NCBI RefSeq assembly: GCF_024609785.1
Contig: NZ_JANHJQ010000001.1
Coordinates: forward strand, 124,001-188,000
Length of the DNA: 64,000 bases
Reading direction: 5' to 3'
Source of the DNA: Pseudalkalibacillus decolorationis
GTDB taxonomy: Bacteria; Bacillota; Bacilli; Bacillales; Fictibacillaceae
Below, one piece after another: positions 7,743 to 18,848 of the stretch (the first letter of the stretch is position 1; each line of letters opens with the position of its first letter). A program made the position numbers and the translations under genes. The notes under the pieces are model-generated. The model ran no database searches and was not told the DNA's origin. It worked only from the letters and a program-made list of their open reading frames with translations.

Positions 7743-9554
7743 CTAACTTTTTAATGCTTTCTTTAATTCAACGATTTCCATTGCTATTTGTGCTGCTAAA
7801 ACGACATCTTTTTCTCTTTCTGCCTGTTTTTTATCTTTTTCTCTCTCTTGTATCTCAAGCATCCTAGGATATTTCTGAATTTGATTCACATAATCAGAAA
7901 GCTCCTGATCTGAAATATCCTCGTTTATTGTTAACATTGCGAGTTCCGTAATCACTTTCTTTAACCGTTGATCACCAACTCGTTCAAGGAATATACTTAT
8001 ATCAGGTTCAAATCCATCTGCATAAAACGCATATAAGTATGCCGCAATTGCACTATACTCCTCGATATTAAATGCTCCCCCAAGTAGTTCTTCCACTTTC
8101 TCGGCAATGTGTACATCTTTAAGCATATGTGCTAACAATATTCGTTCAGAATTATGAAATGCCGGTAAAAGACGATTGGATGGACCAATGTTGGGCTTAC
8201 GGTTATTTTCCCTTTTTCGATCATCCTTATCCTTTTTCCTTCTAACTTGAAGGTACGCTTGATACTGTTGTTGCTTTACTGCGTCTAGCGAGAGATTAAA
8301 TTCATCAGCGAGCTGGCGTAAGTAATGATCACGCTCGACTGCTTTTGAAAGTTTTGCAATTTCTTGTAGTATTTCTTCGATATACTGCATGCGTTCTCCT
8401 TCATCATGAAGGTTTTTTCCTCTCCGCATGTACTGCATTTTGAAACCCATTACCGTTAGGCTTGCCCCTAATACATCTGAAGTGAAGCGTTTCACTCCAT
8501 ACTTTTGAATGTAGTCATCAGGGTCCATATCATTCGGCATTTGGGCAATTTTGACGATGCACTCTGCTTTCTCTAGCAATTCAGTTGCTCGAAATGCTGC
8601 ATTTACACCTGCATTATCCGAATCGTAGCAAATGATGACGGTATTCACATTACGACTCAAAAGTCTTGACTGTTCCTCTGTTAAAGAAGTCCCCAGTGTT
8701 GCAACTGCATTGCGCACTCCAGCTTTCCACGCAGCGATGACATCCACATATCCCTCAAATAAAATCACTTTATCTTCTTTTCGCATCGCGGGACGAGCTA
8801 AATGATACGAATAAAGGGTCCGCCCTTTATTAAAAATTTTCGTCTCTGGGCTATTTAAGTACTTCGGCTCACCTTCACCAAGTATCCGACCACCAAACGC
8901 AATTGTTTTTCCTTGGGAATCCCAAATCGGAAACATGATGCGATCTCGAAATCGGTCAAAAAACTTCCCGTCAAAATCTCGTCTTGAAAGTAATCCAGCC
9001 TCATGCATTTGTTGCAAGGAATATTGCCGTTTATTTAAAAAGGAGCTGCCAAATTCCCAAGAATCAGGGGCGTAGCCGATCTGATAATGATTAATCATTT
9101 CATCATCAAAACCACGATCATACAAGTATTGCTTCGCCTTCTCACCATATTCTGTATTCATTAAACAATGGTGATAAAGTCTGGCTAATAGCTGGTGACC
9201 TTCACGCATTGTTTCTTTTTCTTTTGACTTCTCATCATCGTGATGCAAGGCTACCTGTTCCGGTAGTTCAACTCCGCTTCGATCAGCGAGGTTTTTGATC
9301 GCTTCAATAAAGGTAAATCCTTCAACCTCCATCAGAAAAGAAATAACATTCCCGCCTTTTCCACAACCAAAACATCGAAAAATCTGTTTATCAGCTGATA
9401 CTGAAAACGACGGTGTTTTTTCACTGTGAAAAGGACAGAGACCAAAATGGTTACGTCCTTGCTTTTTCAGCTGGACATATTCTCCAATGATCTCAATAAT
9501 ATCGTTGGACTTTTGGATTTGATCAATCTTTTCTTCAGGAATACGCATTCCCAT
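7743..9554 (-). CDS. dnaG: DNA primase
   Basis: 603 aa, the usual size in Bacillus. It synthesises RNA primers for lagging-strand replication with the replicative helicase. Seen: N-terminal CHC2 zinc finger with C40, H43, C61 and C64, the catalytic core starting near FPIWDSQGKTIAFGGR, TOPRIM metal site residues in ILFEGYVDVI and ICYDSDNAG, and a C-terminal helicase-binding region. The ATG at 9554 is preceded by GGTGAT; a second Met two codons in is a possible alternative. It sits between yqxD and sigA, the classical macromolecular synthesis operon of Bacillus. Confidence 0.97.
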   Translation of the reverse strand: MGMRIPEEKIDQIQKSNDIIEIIGEYVQLKKQGRNHFGLCPFHSEKTPSFSVSADKQIFRCFGCGKGGNVISFLMEVEGFTFIEAIKNLADRSGVELPEQVALHHDDEKSKEKETMREGHQLLARLYHHCLMNTEYGEKAKQYLYDRGFDDEMINHYQIGYAPDSWEFGSSFLNKRQYSLQQMHEAGLLSRRDFDGKFFDRFRDRIMFPIWDSQGKTIAFGGRILGEGEPKYLNSPETKIFNKGRTLYSYHLARPAMRKEDKVILFEGYVDVIAAWKAGVRNAVATLGTSLTEEQSRLLSRNVNTVIICYDSDNAGVNAAFRATELLEKAECIVKIAQMPNDMDPDDYIQKYGVKRFTSDVLGASLTVMGFKMQYMRRGKNLHDEGERMQYIEEILQEIAKLSKAVERDHYLRQLADEFNLSLDAVKQQQYQAYLQVRRKKDKDDRKRENNRKPNIGPSNRLLPAFHNSERILLAHMLKDVHIAEKVEELLGGAFNIEEYSAIAAYLYAFYADGFEPDISIFLERVGDQRLKKVITELAMLTINEDISDQELSDYVNQIQKYPRMLEIQEREKDKKQAEREKDVVLAAQIAMEIVELKKALKS

Positions 9555-9611
9555 TTTATCACCATTCTTTACTGTTCTTCCCCTGTTTCATACCTCAAAA
9601 TTATGGAATGG

Positions 9612-10073
9612 TTATTCAACAGATTGTGATAGGATCCTCTCAAACTCCTTACTGAAACTTTTCACATCATCTTCAGTAAATCGTGAAGGTCCCTTGGTTC
9701 TTTTCCCTGCTTTCCGCTGCATTTTTGCAAAATGCCGGGATTGTAGCATCGAAGGCATTTCATCTTCCAAGTACTGTTTACCTCTTGGAGAGATTGCATA
9801 AACACCTTTGGATACCAATAAACTCGCTAAAGCATGATCCTGAGTAATAACCACATTACCTGCTGAAGTGTGATTAACAATATATAAATCAACAGCTTCA
9901 GGCTCTGAATCAACGAGGATCCATTCTATTTCTTCGTAACGATCGGTCGCATGACTGTAAGAAGCAATAAAAAAAACCTTGTACTCATTGGTTTTCGAGA
10001 TTTCAAGGATAGCCTTCTTAATTTGGTTTGGACAAGCGTCAGCATCAACCAACACATTTCGAGTATTCTTCAT
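9612..10073 (-). CDS. YaiI/YqxD family protein (DUF188)
   Basis: 153 aa. NYN/PIN-like domain family of unknown activity; the fold suggests a nuclease. Seen: N-terminal VLVDADACPNQIK, the family signature with an acidic pair, then VVITQDHALASLLV and ISPRGKQY, and a basic KMQRKAGKRTKGPSRFT segment. The start at 10073 (ATG, MKNTRNVL) matches the family. A 53-codon longer in-frame reading would cross the leader inverted repeats and is rejected. First gene of the yqxD-dnaG-sigA operon, as in B. subtilis. Confidence 0.9.
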   Translation of the reverse strand: MKNTRNVLVDADACPNQIKKAILEISKTNEYKVFFIASYSHATDRYEEIEWILVDSEPEAVDLYIVNHTSAGNVVITQDHALASLLVSKGVYAISPRGKQYLEDEMPSMLQSRHFAKMQRKAGKRTKGPSRFTEDDVKSFSKEFERILSQSVE

Positions 10074-10175
10074 GATAAAAGTATTTCTACATCCTCTCAC
10101 AGATTCCTGCCTTGAAATCAATGTTTTATATTTCAGAATATTGTCGAATTCTGTTTTACCTAGTATAACCAATTT

Positions 10176-10225
10176 GTCAAGTTTAATAACTTGACTATAA
10201 TTTATACCATGTATTATGGTATAAA
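10176..10225. promoter_or_regulatory. Two adjacent inverted repeats in the yqxD-dnaG-sigA leader
   Basis: GTCAAGTT-ATTA-AACTTGAC (10176-10195) and a 10-bp repeat TTTATACCAT/ATGGTATAAA with 5-nt gap (10201-10225). Both lie just downstream of the predicted transcript start near 10234, where operators or RNA hairpins would act. No known regulator is recognised. Confidence 0.55.
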
Positions 10226-10240
10226 AGCACACAATTGATT

Positions 10241-10269
10241 ATTATAGCGCACTTTTCTCTGTTTGACTA
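10241..10269 (-). promoter_or_regulatory. SigA-type promoter of yqxD-dnaG-sigA
   Basis: -10 TATAAT (10241-10246), 17-bp spacer and -35 TAGTCA (10264-10269, 4 of 6). The leader to yqxD would be about 160 nt. Confidence 0.55.
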
Positions 10270-10348
10270 TTGTAAATGATTTACTCACACTTTTCGACAA
10301 ATATGCATTGTTCAGTTTTTTCCAATACTAGACGTTCTTTTTCTTCCA

Positions 10349-10386
10349 TAAAAAGCGGGCTGATCCTTTATTTTTAGGATCAGCCC
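10349..10386 (-). terminator. Intrinsic terminator of ccpN-yqfL
   Basis: Perfect 10-bp stem GGGCTGATCC/GGATCAGCCC with a 10-nt AT loop and a GCTTTTT tail. A B repeat sits between the yqfL stop and this terminator, so the repeat is transcribed in the 3' UTR. Confidence 0.92.
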
Positions 10387-10397
10387 TATTTACTTGC

Positions 10398-10490
10398 ACG
10401 TTAAGAAAGTATAAAAATACTTTCTATAGTATAAGCGCAACTACGGCGATCACCTGCGCTGAGGCTTGGCGCTAGCCAAGTTTTCTTTAT
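10398..10490 (+). repeat. Family B repeat, 93-bp copy at yqfL stop
   Basis: Exactly 93 bp from ACGTTAAGAAAG to TTTTCTTTAT, ending 3 nt from the yqfL stop codon. It contains the GAAAGTAT/ATACTTTC hairpin and CTTGGC-GCTA-GCCAAG followed by TTTTCTTT, itself terminator-like. Confidence 0.88.
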
Positions 10491-10493
10491 TAT

Positions 10494-11315
10494 TTATCGT
10501 TGTCTATTTTTGTGGATATTTAAAATATAATTGGCCGTTTCTTCTACGGCCTTATTTGATACATCTATCACTTTACACCCTAATCTTTCAGCTACTTGAT
10601 CAAAATAGCTCAATTCTTCTTTAATCCTGTTCATATTCGCATAATTTGCATGGTCATCCAAACCAAGTGCCTTTAACCGTTCTCTTCGAATATCATTTAA
10701 CTTTTCTGGACGTATTCGAAGTCCATAACATTTTGACATCGAGATCTTAAAGAGTTCTTCTGGGGGCTCTACCTCAGGAACAATTGGAACATTTGCGACC
10801 TTTAGGCGTTTTAGAGCAAGGTATTGCGATAAAGGAGTCTTAGATGTACGTGAAACACCTACCAATACGATGTCTGCTTTCAGTATTCCTCTCGGGTCTC
10901 TTCCATCATCATATTTTACCGCAAACTCAATTGCTTCAACCTTCTTGAAATAATCCTCATCCAGCTTATGAACGAGTCCTGGTTCATTACGTGGTCCTTT
11001 ATTGAAATGTTGCGTCATTCTTTCAATCATTGGTCCAACTATATCAACGGCAGGAACACCTTCTTTTGCTGCCTCTTCAATCAAAAAGTCTTTTATTTCA
11101 GGTACTACTAATGTAAATCCTATAATTGCGTGGTTATCTTTCGCAAGGGCAATCACTTCTTTAACAGTTCCACAATCTTCTACGTAAGGGACCCTGCGAA
11201 GTTCGATTGTTGTGGTATTAAATTGGCTTGCCGCAGCCTTTACAACTAGTTCTGCTGTTTCACCGACCGAATCGGACACAACATAGACAATAGGTCTTTT
11301 TCCCAAATCTACCAT
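10494..11315 (-). CDS. yqfL: Pyruvate, phosphate dikinase regulatory protein family (YqfL)
   Basis: 273 aa, PSRP/DUF299 family. Members are bifunctional ADP-dependent kinases and phosphorylases that switch PPDK or PEP synthase. B. subtilis YqfL works with CcpN in controlling gluconeogenic genes. Seen: N-terminal [13 protein letters not shown] and central Walker-A-like [11 protein letters not shown], followed by NVPIVPEV. Preceded by ccpN with 71 nt between, the B. subtilis arrangement. Whether a PPDK exists in this organism is not visible here. Confidence 0.93.
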   Translation of the reverse strand: MVDLGKRPIVYVVSDSVGETAELVVKAAASQFNTTTIELRRVPYVEDCGTVKEVIALAKDNHAIIGFTLVVPEIKDFLIEEAAKEGVPAVDIVGPMIERMTQHFNKGPRNEPGLVHKLDEDYFKKVEAIEFAVKYDDGRDPRGILKADIVLVGVSRTSKTPLSQYLALKRLKVANVPIVPEVEPPEELFKISMSKCYGLRIRPEKLNDIRRERLKALGLDDHANYANMNRIKEELSYFDQVAERLGCKVIDVSNKAVEETANYILNIHKNRQR

Positions 11316-11386
11316 AGCGTCCTCCTTATCCTGAGAAATTGTTAAAATTTTTTCAATAAAGTTGTTTAGAATGTTCCCATATTCTA

Positions 11387-12034
11387 TTAAATAATTGCAT
11401 CGCCAGAAATATCAACCAACGCTTTCGTTATATTGGTCTTAGTAATACGTCCGATCACTTCATATGCACTTTCCCCATTTGTGTCCTTTACTACAGGAAC
11501 AGCATCAATTTGTTTATCGATCAACTTCGCTGCAACGTCCGTTAAATAGTCTTCTTTCTGACAGACCGTTATATTCGGCATCCGTGTCATAATAATATTG
11601 ACAGGGATTGTATTAAGCTCCTGATTGCCCATACTTGCCCTAAGTAGGTCCTTTCTAGAGAGCACACCCACAAGTTTCGTTTGTTTATTAACAACAAATA
11701 ATGTGCCTACATCTTCTAAAAACATCGTGCAGATTGCATCATAAACAGTTGCCGATTCCTGAACGACTACAGGAAGGGAAAAGTAATCCTTTACTTGTAT
11801 CTGCCGAATTTTTTCTGTTAATACTTGCGCACTTGTTTTTCCTGTATAAAAGTAACCAACTCTAGGGCGTGCATCTAGATAACCTGACATTGTTAAAATG
11901 GCGAGGTCAGGCCTAAGAGTCGCACGTGTTAAATTAAGCTGGTCCGCTATATGTTCTCCCGTAATTGGCCCATGGTCTTTGACGATCTCAACGATTCTCT
12001 CTTGACGCTTATTGAGTTCGATTGGTAACACCAC
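11387..12034 (-). CDS. ccpN: Catabolite repressor CcpN
   Basis: 215 aa. Transcriptional repressor of gluconeogenic genes (gapB, pckA) in B. subtilis. Seen: N-terminal winged helix ([40 protein letters not shown], with the typical [13 protein letters not shown] wing end) followed by two CBS domains (about residues 80-140 and 145-210) that sense nucleotides. The start is a GTG; a second GTG follows at once, so the start is uncertain by one codon. AAGG precedes it by 7 nt. Same operon as yqfL. Confidence 0.95.
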   Translation of the reverse strand: MVLPIELNKRQERIVEIVKDHGPITGEHIADQLNLTRATLRPDLAILTMSGYLDARPRVGYFYTGKTSAQVLTEKIRQIQVKDYFSLPVVVQESATVYDAICTMFLEDVGTLFVVNKQTKLVGVLSRKDLLRASMGNQELNTIPVNIIMTRMPNITVCQKEDYLTDVAAKLIDKQIDAVPVVKDTNGESAYEVIGRITKTNITKALVDISGDAII

Positions 12035-12140
12035 CTTACTGCCTTGTATATGTTATACTCTTTTGGATTCATTATAACCTATATTGTTGATCTAAAGGAA
12101 GTATCCGCATTAAAGATAACACAAAACAAAATTAGCACGT

Positions 12141-12334
12141 CATAAGAAAAGCGCAAGCGCCCCGGGTAGCCACGAAGGTCACTGGAAGGCCACTGAGGAG
12201 GCTGTTGCCGCCGGAAGGGGACTGAAGTGATCCGAGTGGCTGGGCGCTGGAGCTAGACATTGCCTCTCTGCATCAAAATTTTATACTTTCTTACCTCATA
12301 AGAAAAGCGCAAGCGCCCTGACGCTCTCCTCCTT
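12141..12334 (+). repeat. Family A repeat, copy 2, plus a truncated A start
   Basis: Full copy 12141-12297 ending TTTTATACTTTCTTAC, directly followed by a second AAGAAAAGCGCAAGCGCCC start that stops after about 35 bp. Fills the ccpN-glyS intergenic region; nothing else is seen there and no separate glyS terminator is evident. Confidence 0.85.
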
Positions 12335-12348
12335 GTCTACTCTCTTGA

Positions 12349-14430
12349 TTAAAAAACAAGCTGGTTAAAATCAGCAAATGAACAGATTTCTTTTGACAAT
12401 AAAGCCATTTGTGCCTGTCGATTTTCACGTAGTTCCTCGTCATCAGTATTCACCATCGTATTGTCAAAGTAGCGATCAATGGCTTGGGGTAACTCTTTTA
12501 GCTTATTAAACACATGTCGAACGTTCTCAGGAGAATCTAAATGATCATTCACTTTTTTATATGCAAGATAATGTTCATGGAGATTTCTTTCTTCCTCATT
12601 CTCAAATCGTTCAGGAATAACGTTTGACGAATGTTCGTTCAGGTTCTTCGAAATATTTAAAACTCGACTCAATGATTCATTTGCTTCTTTAAATGAATCA
12701 TTTTTCAACTCATTTACAAGAATTTCTGCTCGTGCCAATAAAAGATCAACTCTCCCAATCGAGCTTTTCAGGACTGCATCTATAACATCATATCTAACGT
12801 TCATATCCTGCATAACTGTTTTTAACCGTGTATTAAAAAATTCAATCAACTGCTTATATACATTCTCACGTTCGTTCTTTAAAAGGTTTGCCTCTTCATA
12901 TTGATCAAGAACCACACTCAAGAGGTCCTCTAATTGAACAGGCCAACCCTTTTGGCGTAGGATTTGCAGAACGCCTGCAGCTTGTCTTCTAAGAGCATAA
13001 GGGTCTGTGGAGCCAGTAGGAACGATTCCTATCCCAAAACAACCAACGATCGTATCCAGTTTATCCGCCACACTCAATACAGAACCAATAACTGTCCCAG
13101 GTAAATTATCCGAAGCAAAACGGGGCTGATAATGTTCGTTGATTGCCGCGGCAACTAGGTCTTCCTCTCCAAAATGCTTGGCATATTTCTCACCCATCAC
13201 CCCTTGGAGCTCGGGGAATTCATAAACCATCTGTGTAACAAGATCAAACTTACAAATCGATGCAGCTCGTTGAATCGTCTTCCTCGTGTCAGTATCTAAA
13301 CGAAGAAGTTCACTTGTGCGTTCCGCATGTTTTTGGATTCTGCTTACCTTGTTTGCAATCGTACCAAGTTCTTCATGGAATACAATGGATTCAAGACGGT
13401 TCATACAGCTGTCAATAGACTTGTTGCGATCCTCCTCATAGAAGAATTGTGCATCCTTTAAACGTGCACGTAATACTTTTTCATTCCCTTTTGCAACGTT
13501 CTGAAGTTGGTTGTGATCCCCATTGCGTACGGTCACAAAATAAGGAAGAAGTTTCCCTTCTTTATCACGAACCGGAAAGTACCTTTGATGCTCTTTCATT
13601 GAAATGATTAATACTTCTGAAGGTAAATTTAAAAATTCTTCATCAAACTTCCCAAAAAGTGCAGTGGGATATTCAACGAGATTGTTAACTTCCTCAAGCA
13701 AATCTTCATCAATAGGAATCAGCCAATTCTCTTCCTCTTGAATACTATTTAATTGGTTCCGTATCGCCTCTTTTCGTTCTTCTGCATGAACGATAACGAA
13801 TTGACCAAGTAGATCCTCGGGATAGTCAGAAGAGGTAGAAATCTCAATCTCTTCACCTAGAAATCGATGACCGGTTGTGTTTCGACCAGCGTGCACACCA
13901 GCTATTTCTAGTTCTGGCACCTCGGAGCCGTATAAAAAAAGGATCCATTTTATCGGTCGAACAAATTTAAAATCCATATCACCCCAGCGCATGTTTTTTG
14001 GAAAGTGTAACGTTTGTATAACCCGATTCAGTTCTGGGAGCAATTCAATAGTTGGTTTCCCAGTAGTAAAGCGATTTGCAAATACATACTCTGTCTTCTT
14101 TACTTCTTTAAAATATAGGTCATCAGCGAGAACACCTTGACCTTTTGCAAACCCTTGCGCTGCTTTCGACCAGTTTCCCTTTTCATCCATCGCAATTTTT
14201 TTTGCTGGGCCCCTTAATTCTTCCTCCATATCATCCTGAGTCTCAGCTACTTCCTTAACTTTTACAGCTAACCTGCGTGGCGTAGAGTAGTGCTCCACTT
14301 CAGTAAAGGCAATACGATTCTCTGTAAGCCACGCTGCAACCTTGTCAGCAAGCTGGTACATCGCGTCCGTTACAAACCTTGCAGGCATTTCTTCTACACC
14401 AATTTCTAAAATGAGATCACGCTTATTCAT
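12349..14430 (-). CDS. glyS: Glycyl-tRNA synthetase beta subunit
   Basis: 693 aa, typical of the bacterial alpha2beta2 type (B. subtilis 679). It binds tRNA-Gly and is needed for charging with glycine. Seen: [13 protein letters not shown] at the N-terminus, FPKNMRWG and [11 protein letters not shown] motifs, [12 protein letters not shown], an HD-like domain ([13 protein letters not shown] context) and a C-terminal anticodon-binding DALR-type region. The start codon overlaps the end of glyQ by 8 nt, indicating translational coupling. Expression is set by the T-box upstream of glyQ. Confidence 0.97.
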   Translation of the reverse strand: MNKRDLILEIGVEEMPARFVTDAMYQLADKVAAWLTENRIAFTEVEHYSTPRRLAVKVKEVAETQDDMEEELRGPAKKIAMDEKGNWSKAAQGFAKGQGVLADDLYFKEVKKTEYVFANRFTTGKPTIELLPELNRVIQTLHFPKNMRWGDMDFKFVRPIKWILFLYGSEVPELEIAGVHAGRNTTGHRFLGEEIEISTSSDYPEDLLGQFVIVHAEERKEAIRNQLNSIQEEENWLIPIDEDLLEEVNNLVEYPTALFGKFDEEFLNLPSEVLIISMKEHQRYFPVRDKEGKLLPYFVTVRNGDHNQLQNVAKGNEKVLRARLKDAQFFYEEDRNKSIDSCMNRLESIVFHEELGTIANKVSRIQKHAERTSELLRLDTDTRKTIQRAASICKFDLVTQMVYEFPELQGVMGEKYAKHFGEEDLVAAAINEHYQPRFASDNLPGTVIGSVLSVADKLDTIVGCFGIGIVPTGSTDPYALRRQAAGVLQILRQKGWPVQLEDLLSVVLDQYEEANLLKNERENVYKQLIEFFNTRLKTVMQDMNVRYDVIDAVLKSSIGRVDLLLARAEILVNELKNDSFKEANESLSRVLNISKNLNEHSSNVIPERFENEEERNLHEHYLAYKKVNDHLDSPENVRHVFNKLKELPQAIDRYFDNTMVNTDDEELRENRQAQMALLSKEICSFADFNQLVF

Positions 14431-15313
14431 CTACATTTACCTCCTTTTCTTTCAACATCGGAAATCCTAACTGTTCACGTTGTTCATAATAGGCTTTGGC
14501 ACATTTTCTTGCTAAATTCCGAACTCTACCAATGTACCCCGTTCTCTCTGTAACTGAAATAGCGCCTTTTGCATCTAGTTGATTAAACGTATGTGAGCAT
14601 TTAAGCACATAATCATATCCTGGAAACACAAGGTTTTCTTCAAGTGCACGTTTTGCTTCTTTCTCATACGTATTAAATAATGAAAAGAGCATTTCTACAT
14701 CGGACACTTCAAATGTATACTTGGAATGTTCAAATTCTGATTGATAGTAAAGATCGTGATAGGTATAGCCAGAATGCCATTCCAAATCAAAAACATTTTC
14801 TTTGTCCTGAATATACGAAGCGAGTCGCTCGATACCGTATGTAATCTCTGATGTAACTGGTTTAGCCTCAAGGCCTCCTACTTGTTGAAAATAAGTGAAT
14901 TGAGTGATTTCCATACCATCGAGCCACACTTCCCATCCAAGACCTGATGCTGCGAGCGTTGGTGCCTCCCAGTTATCCTCCACAAAGCGGATATCATGCT
15001 CCAATGGGTCAATACCGATTTCTTTCAGGCTATTTAAATAGAGCTCCTGAATGTTATCAGGCGAAGGCTTTATCACTACCTGAAACTGATGATGCTGAAA
15101 AAGTCGATTCGGATTTTCACCATAACGCCCATCCACAGGCCTTCTCGATGGTTCAACATAAGCGGCACTCCATGGCTCAGGACCGATACTTCTTAGGAAG
15201 GTCATCGGGTTCATTGTTCCTGCTCCTTTTTCGACATCATATGCCTGCATAACAAAGCAACCATGTTCAGCCCAATAGCGTTGTAAAGTTAAAATCATTT
15301 CTTGTAAATTCAT
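14423..15313 (-). CDS. glyQ: Glycyl-tRNA synthetase alpha subunit
   Basis: 296 aa, normal length. Catalytic subunit of the class II heterotetrameric enzyme. Seen: [27 protein letters not shown] at the N-terminus, [21 protein letters not shown] (motif 2 region) and ERLASYIQ (motif 3 region). The ATG is preceded by GGAGGTGC. It is the first gene after the T-box leader and is followed by glyS with an 8-nt overlap. Confidence 0.98.
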   Translation of the reverse strand: MNLQEMILTLQRYWAEHGCFVMQAYDVEKGAGTMNPMTFLRSIGPEPWSAAYVEPSRRPVDGRYGENPNRLFQHHQFQVVIKPSPDNIQELYLNSLKEIGIDPLEHDIRFVEDNWEAPTLAASGLGWEVWLDGMEITQFTYFQQVGGLEAKPVTSEITYGIERLASYIQDKENVFDLEWHSGYTYHDLYYQSEFEHSKYTFEVSDVEMLFSLFNTYEKEAKRALEENLVFPGYDYVLKCSHTFNQLDAKGAISVTERTGYIGRVRNLARKCAKAYYEQREQLGFPMLKEKEVNVDE

Positions 15314-15339
15314 CGTTGCACCTCCAACTTTTCTTTGAA

Positions 15340-15583
15340 TTCAAAAAAACTCTCGTCTCTATGCCTAAGAACGACATAGGGACGAGAGTTTACCCGCGGT
15401 TCCACCCTATTTGGAATTTTCCGTTATAAAAGGATCAAATCCTTTTAAACCCATTCCCACTTTAATACTGAAGTTTGATAAGGAATGCCTTTCCTTGCCC
15501 ACCATACTCTGGCTTCCACTGTCCCAAAGTCGCTACATTATGAGAATGCAAGTACTCTTTTCCTTCTTCACAATTTTTTTATT
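15340..15583 (-). promoter_or_regulatory. Glycine T-box leader of glyQS
   Basis: On the minus strand the T-box core GGGTGGAACCGCGG is followed by a strong terminator (ACTCTCGTC / GACGAGAGT, then seven T). Stem I shows an AGAGTA motif; the CTTGC/GCAAG and AAGGAA/TTCCTT helices leave GGC-A in the 3' side of the specifier loop (plus-strand gcc at 15487-15489), a glycine codon. Uncharged tRNA-Gly would bind and favour the antiterminator. Confidence 0.93.
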
Positions 15584-15589
15584 GACAGT

Positions 15590-15618
15590 ATCATAATTCT
15601 TTTCAGATGTTTTGTCAA
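15590..15618 (-). promoter_or_regulatory. SigA promoter of glyQS
   Basis: -35 TTGACA (15613-15618), 17-bp spacer and -10 TATGAT (15590-15595); transcript start near 15583. Confidence 0.85.
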
Positions 15619-15644
15619 ATCAATTCGCTAATAATGATGTGTGG

Positions 15645-16388
15645 TTATTCTAATGAATCCAGTTGATCAAGAAACCGTTTTGACTTCAAACGAATACCTG
15701 TGTACTCATCCATATATGTCGATAAAATTAATTTTATTGTCTTTTTTGTTTCCTCTTTTACTGAAACACTTCCAAGCCTTGTAAGGTCCATATGATAAAA
15801 AAGATAGAGCAGTCTTGCCGTTTGGGGAGAAATCGCGAGGGCATTAGGATCAATTTGGCGACATTGCTCACACAAGAAGCCACCCTCTGCAATCGAGAAG
15901 GAAAAGGCCCCTTCTTTCCGCGCACAATTTACACATCGATCAACAGTAGGACCTACACCCGCAATTCGAAACATCTTCATTTCAAAAATCGCTAATAAGA
16001 CATCTGCATCGATCCCCTCATCCAAATAAGTTAATGCTAGGTTCAAGAAATCAAAGAGAGCAGCCGAAGGTTTGCTTTCCTCCGTTGATTTATCTAACAG
16101 CTCAACAATATAGGCTGCATATGCCGTTTTAAATAGATCCTGTTTAATTGCTCGGTATGTATTGATGATCTCACCTTGACTTAAGCTCCCAAGACCACGG
16201 CCTTTTTGGATAAGAAACTGAGCATGAGTAAATAATTGAGAAACAGAAGAGAGGCGACTTTTCGTCTTTTTCGCCCCTCTTGCCATTATACCCATTTTTC
16301 CAAAATCCTTTGTATAGACAGTTAACACTTTGTTTGATTCACCGTAATCAATAGTCCGGATTACGATCGCCTCAGTTTTAATCAACAA
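15645..16388 (-). CDS. recO: DNA repair protein RecO
   Basis: 247 aa from a TTG start. It anneals ssDNA and helps RecR load RecA in the RecFOR pathway. Seen: N-terminal OB fold (IVIRTIDYGESNKVLTVYTKDFGKMGIMARGAKK), a helical domain and a C-terminal zinc finger (CVNCARKEG...CEQC). The TTG at 16388 aligns with the start of family members and has GGTGGTGAT at good spacing; ATGs at 16394 and 16409 are alternatives. Position between yqzL and glyQ is conserved. Confidence 0.94.
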   Translation of the reverse strand: MLIKTEAIVIRTIDYGESNKVLTVYTKDFGKMGIMARGAKKTKSRLSSVSQLFTHAQFLIQKGRGLGSLSQGEIINTYRAIKQDLFKTAYAAYIVELLDKSTEESKPSAALFDFLNLALTYLDEGIDADVLLAIFEMKMFRIAGVGPTVDRCVNCARKEGAFSFSIAEGGFLCEQCRQIDPNALAISPQTARLLYLFYHMDLTRLGSVSVKEETKKTIKLILSTYMDEYTGIRLKSKRFLDQLDSLE

Positions 16389-16421
16389 CTCCATCACCAC
16401 CGGTTTCATGTGGGATGCAAA

Positions 16422-16571
16422 TCAAAGCTCAGTATCTACAAAATCGCTATTCCCTTCATCGCCTTCCACCAGGTCGTTCGACACCACATGTTCATCATCA
16501 AGCTCTCTTAAAAGTAAATAGGTATCAATGTTTCCTGTTACACAAAACAATTTCCAGGTAAAGTCCCTCAT
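16422..16571 (-). CDS. yqzL: YqzL family small protein
   Basis: 49 aa, starting MRDFTWKLFCVTGNIDTYLL, the conserved N-terminus of the YqzL family found between era and recO in Bacillaceae. The tail is acidic. GGTGGAGATTTTCC precedes the ATG. Function is not known; constant linkage to recO is the main clue. It falls below common ORF length cut-offs. Confidence 0.9.
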   Translation of the reverse strand: MRDFTWKLFCVTGNIDTYLLLRELDDEHVVSNDLVEGDEGNSDFVDTEL

Positions 16572-16708
16572 GGAAAATCTCCACCTTTCGAAGAAAATTA
16601 AGCAATCCTTATTTAATTAGCTTGGCTTTGTTTGCTCATTTAATGTTATGGAATTTTTGACAATTATTTTGATTCACGATTATGATATTCGGCTAAAGCA
16701 AATTACGT

Positions 16709-18377
<1,669 letters not shown>

Positions 18378-18381
<4 letters not shown>

Positions 18382-18848
18382 GATCGGGTCAATCCATACG
18401 ATTCCAAGATTGCTTCTTGCCTGATGAACATTTCTTTCTCCTGTTGCTCATGTATATGATCATACCCTAGAAGGTGAAGAAATCCATGAATAACAAGGAA
18501 ACCAAGTTCTCTCATATACGAGTGATCATATTCTTCAGCTTGTTCTTTCGCCTTGTCTATTGAAATAATAATATCCCCTAACATTAATGGTGTAGGTGCA
18601 TTTACGATGCGCGCCTCACCTTTAACTTCATCTTCAAGTGCAAATGAAATGACATCGGTAGGCTTATCGATTCCACGGTAATCAGCATTTATTTGTTGGA
18701 TTTTTTCATCATTTACAAAGGTAACGGATAATTCGGCTTCATTTTGCACATTCTCTTCAATTGCAGCATGCTGTAGAAGAGCTTGAAGGTCTTCTAGGAT
18801 CTCAGTTTTTAATTGGTCGGTTTCATCAAATAAATCAATTGTTAACAT
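18378..18848 (-). CDS. ybeY: Endoribonuclease YbeY
   Basis: 156 aa. Metal-dependent RNase for 16S rRNA 3' end processing and ribosome quality control. Seen: the zinc motif HGFLHLLGYDH (three His) near the C-terminus and DVISFALED before it. It ends overlapping dgkA and starts one base into the pgpH stop. Order pgpH-ybeY-dgkA-cdd-era is conserved. Confidence 0.97.

Noticed and set aside
9612-10232. 206-codon form of the YqxD protein
   Set aside because: The extra 53 codons cover the leader inverted repeats and do not match the family; the ATG at 10073 does.
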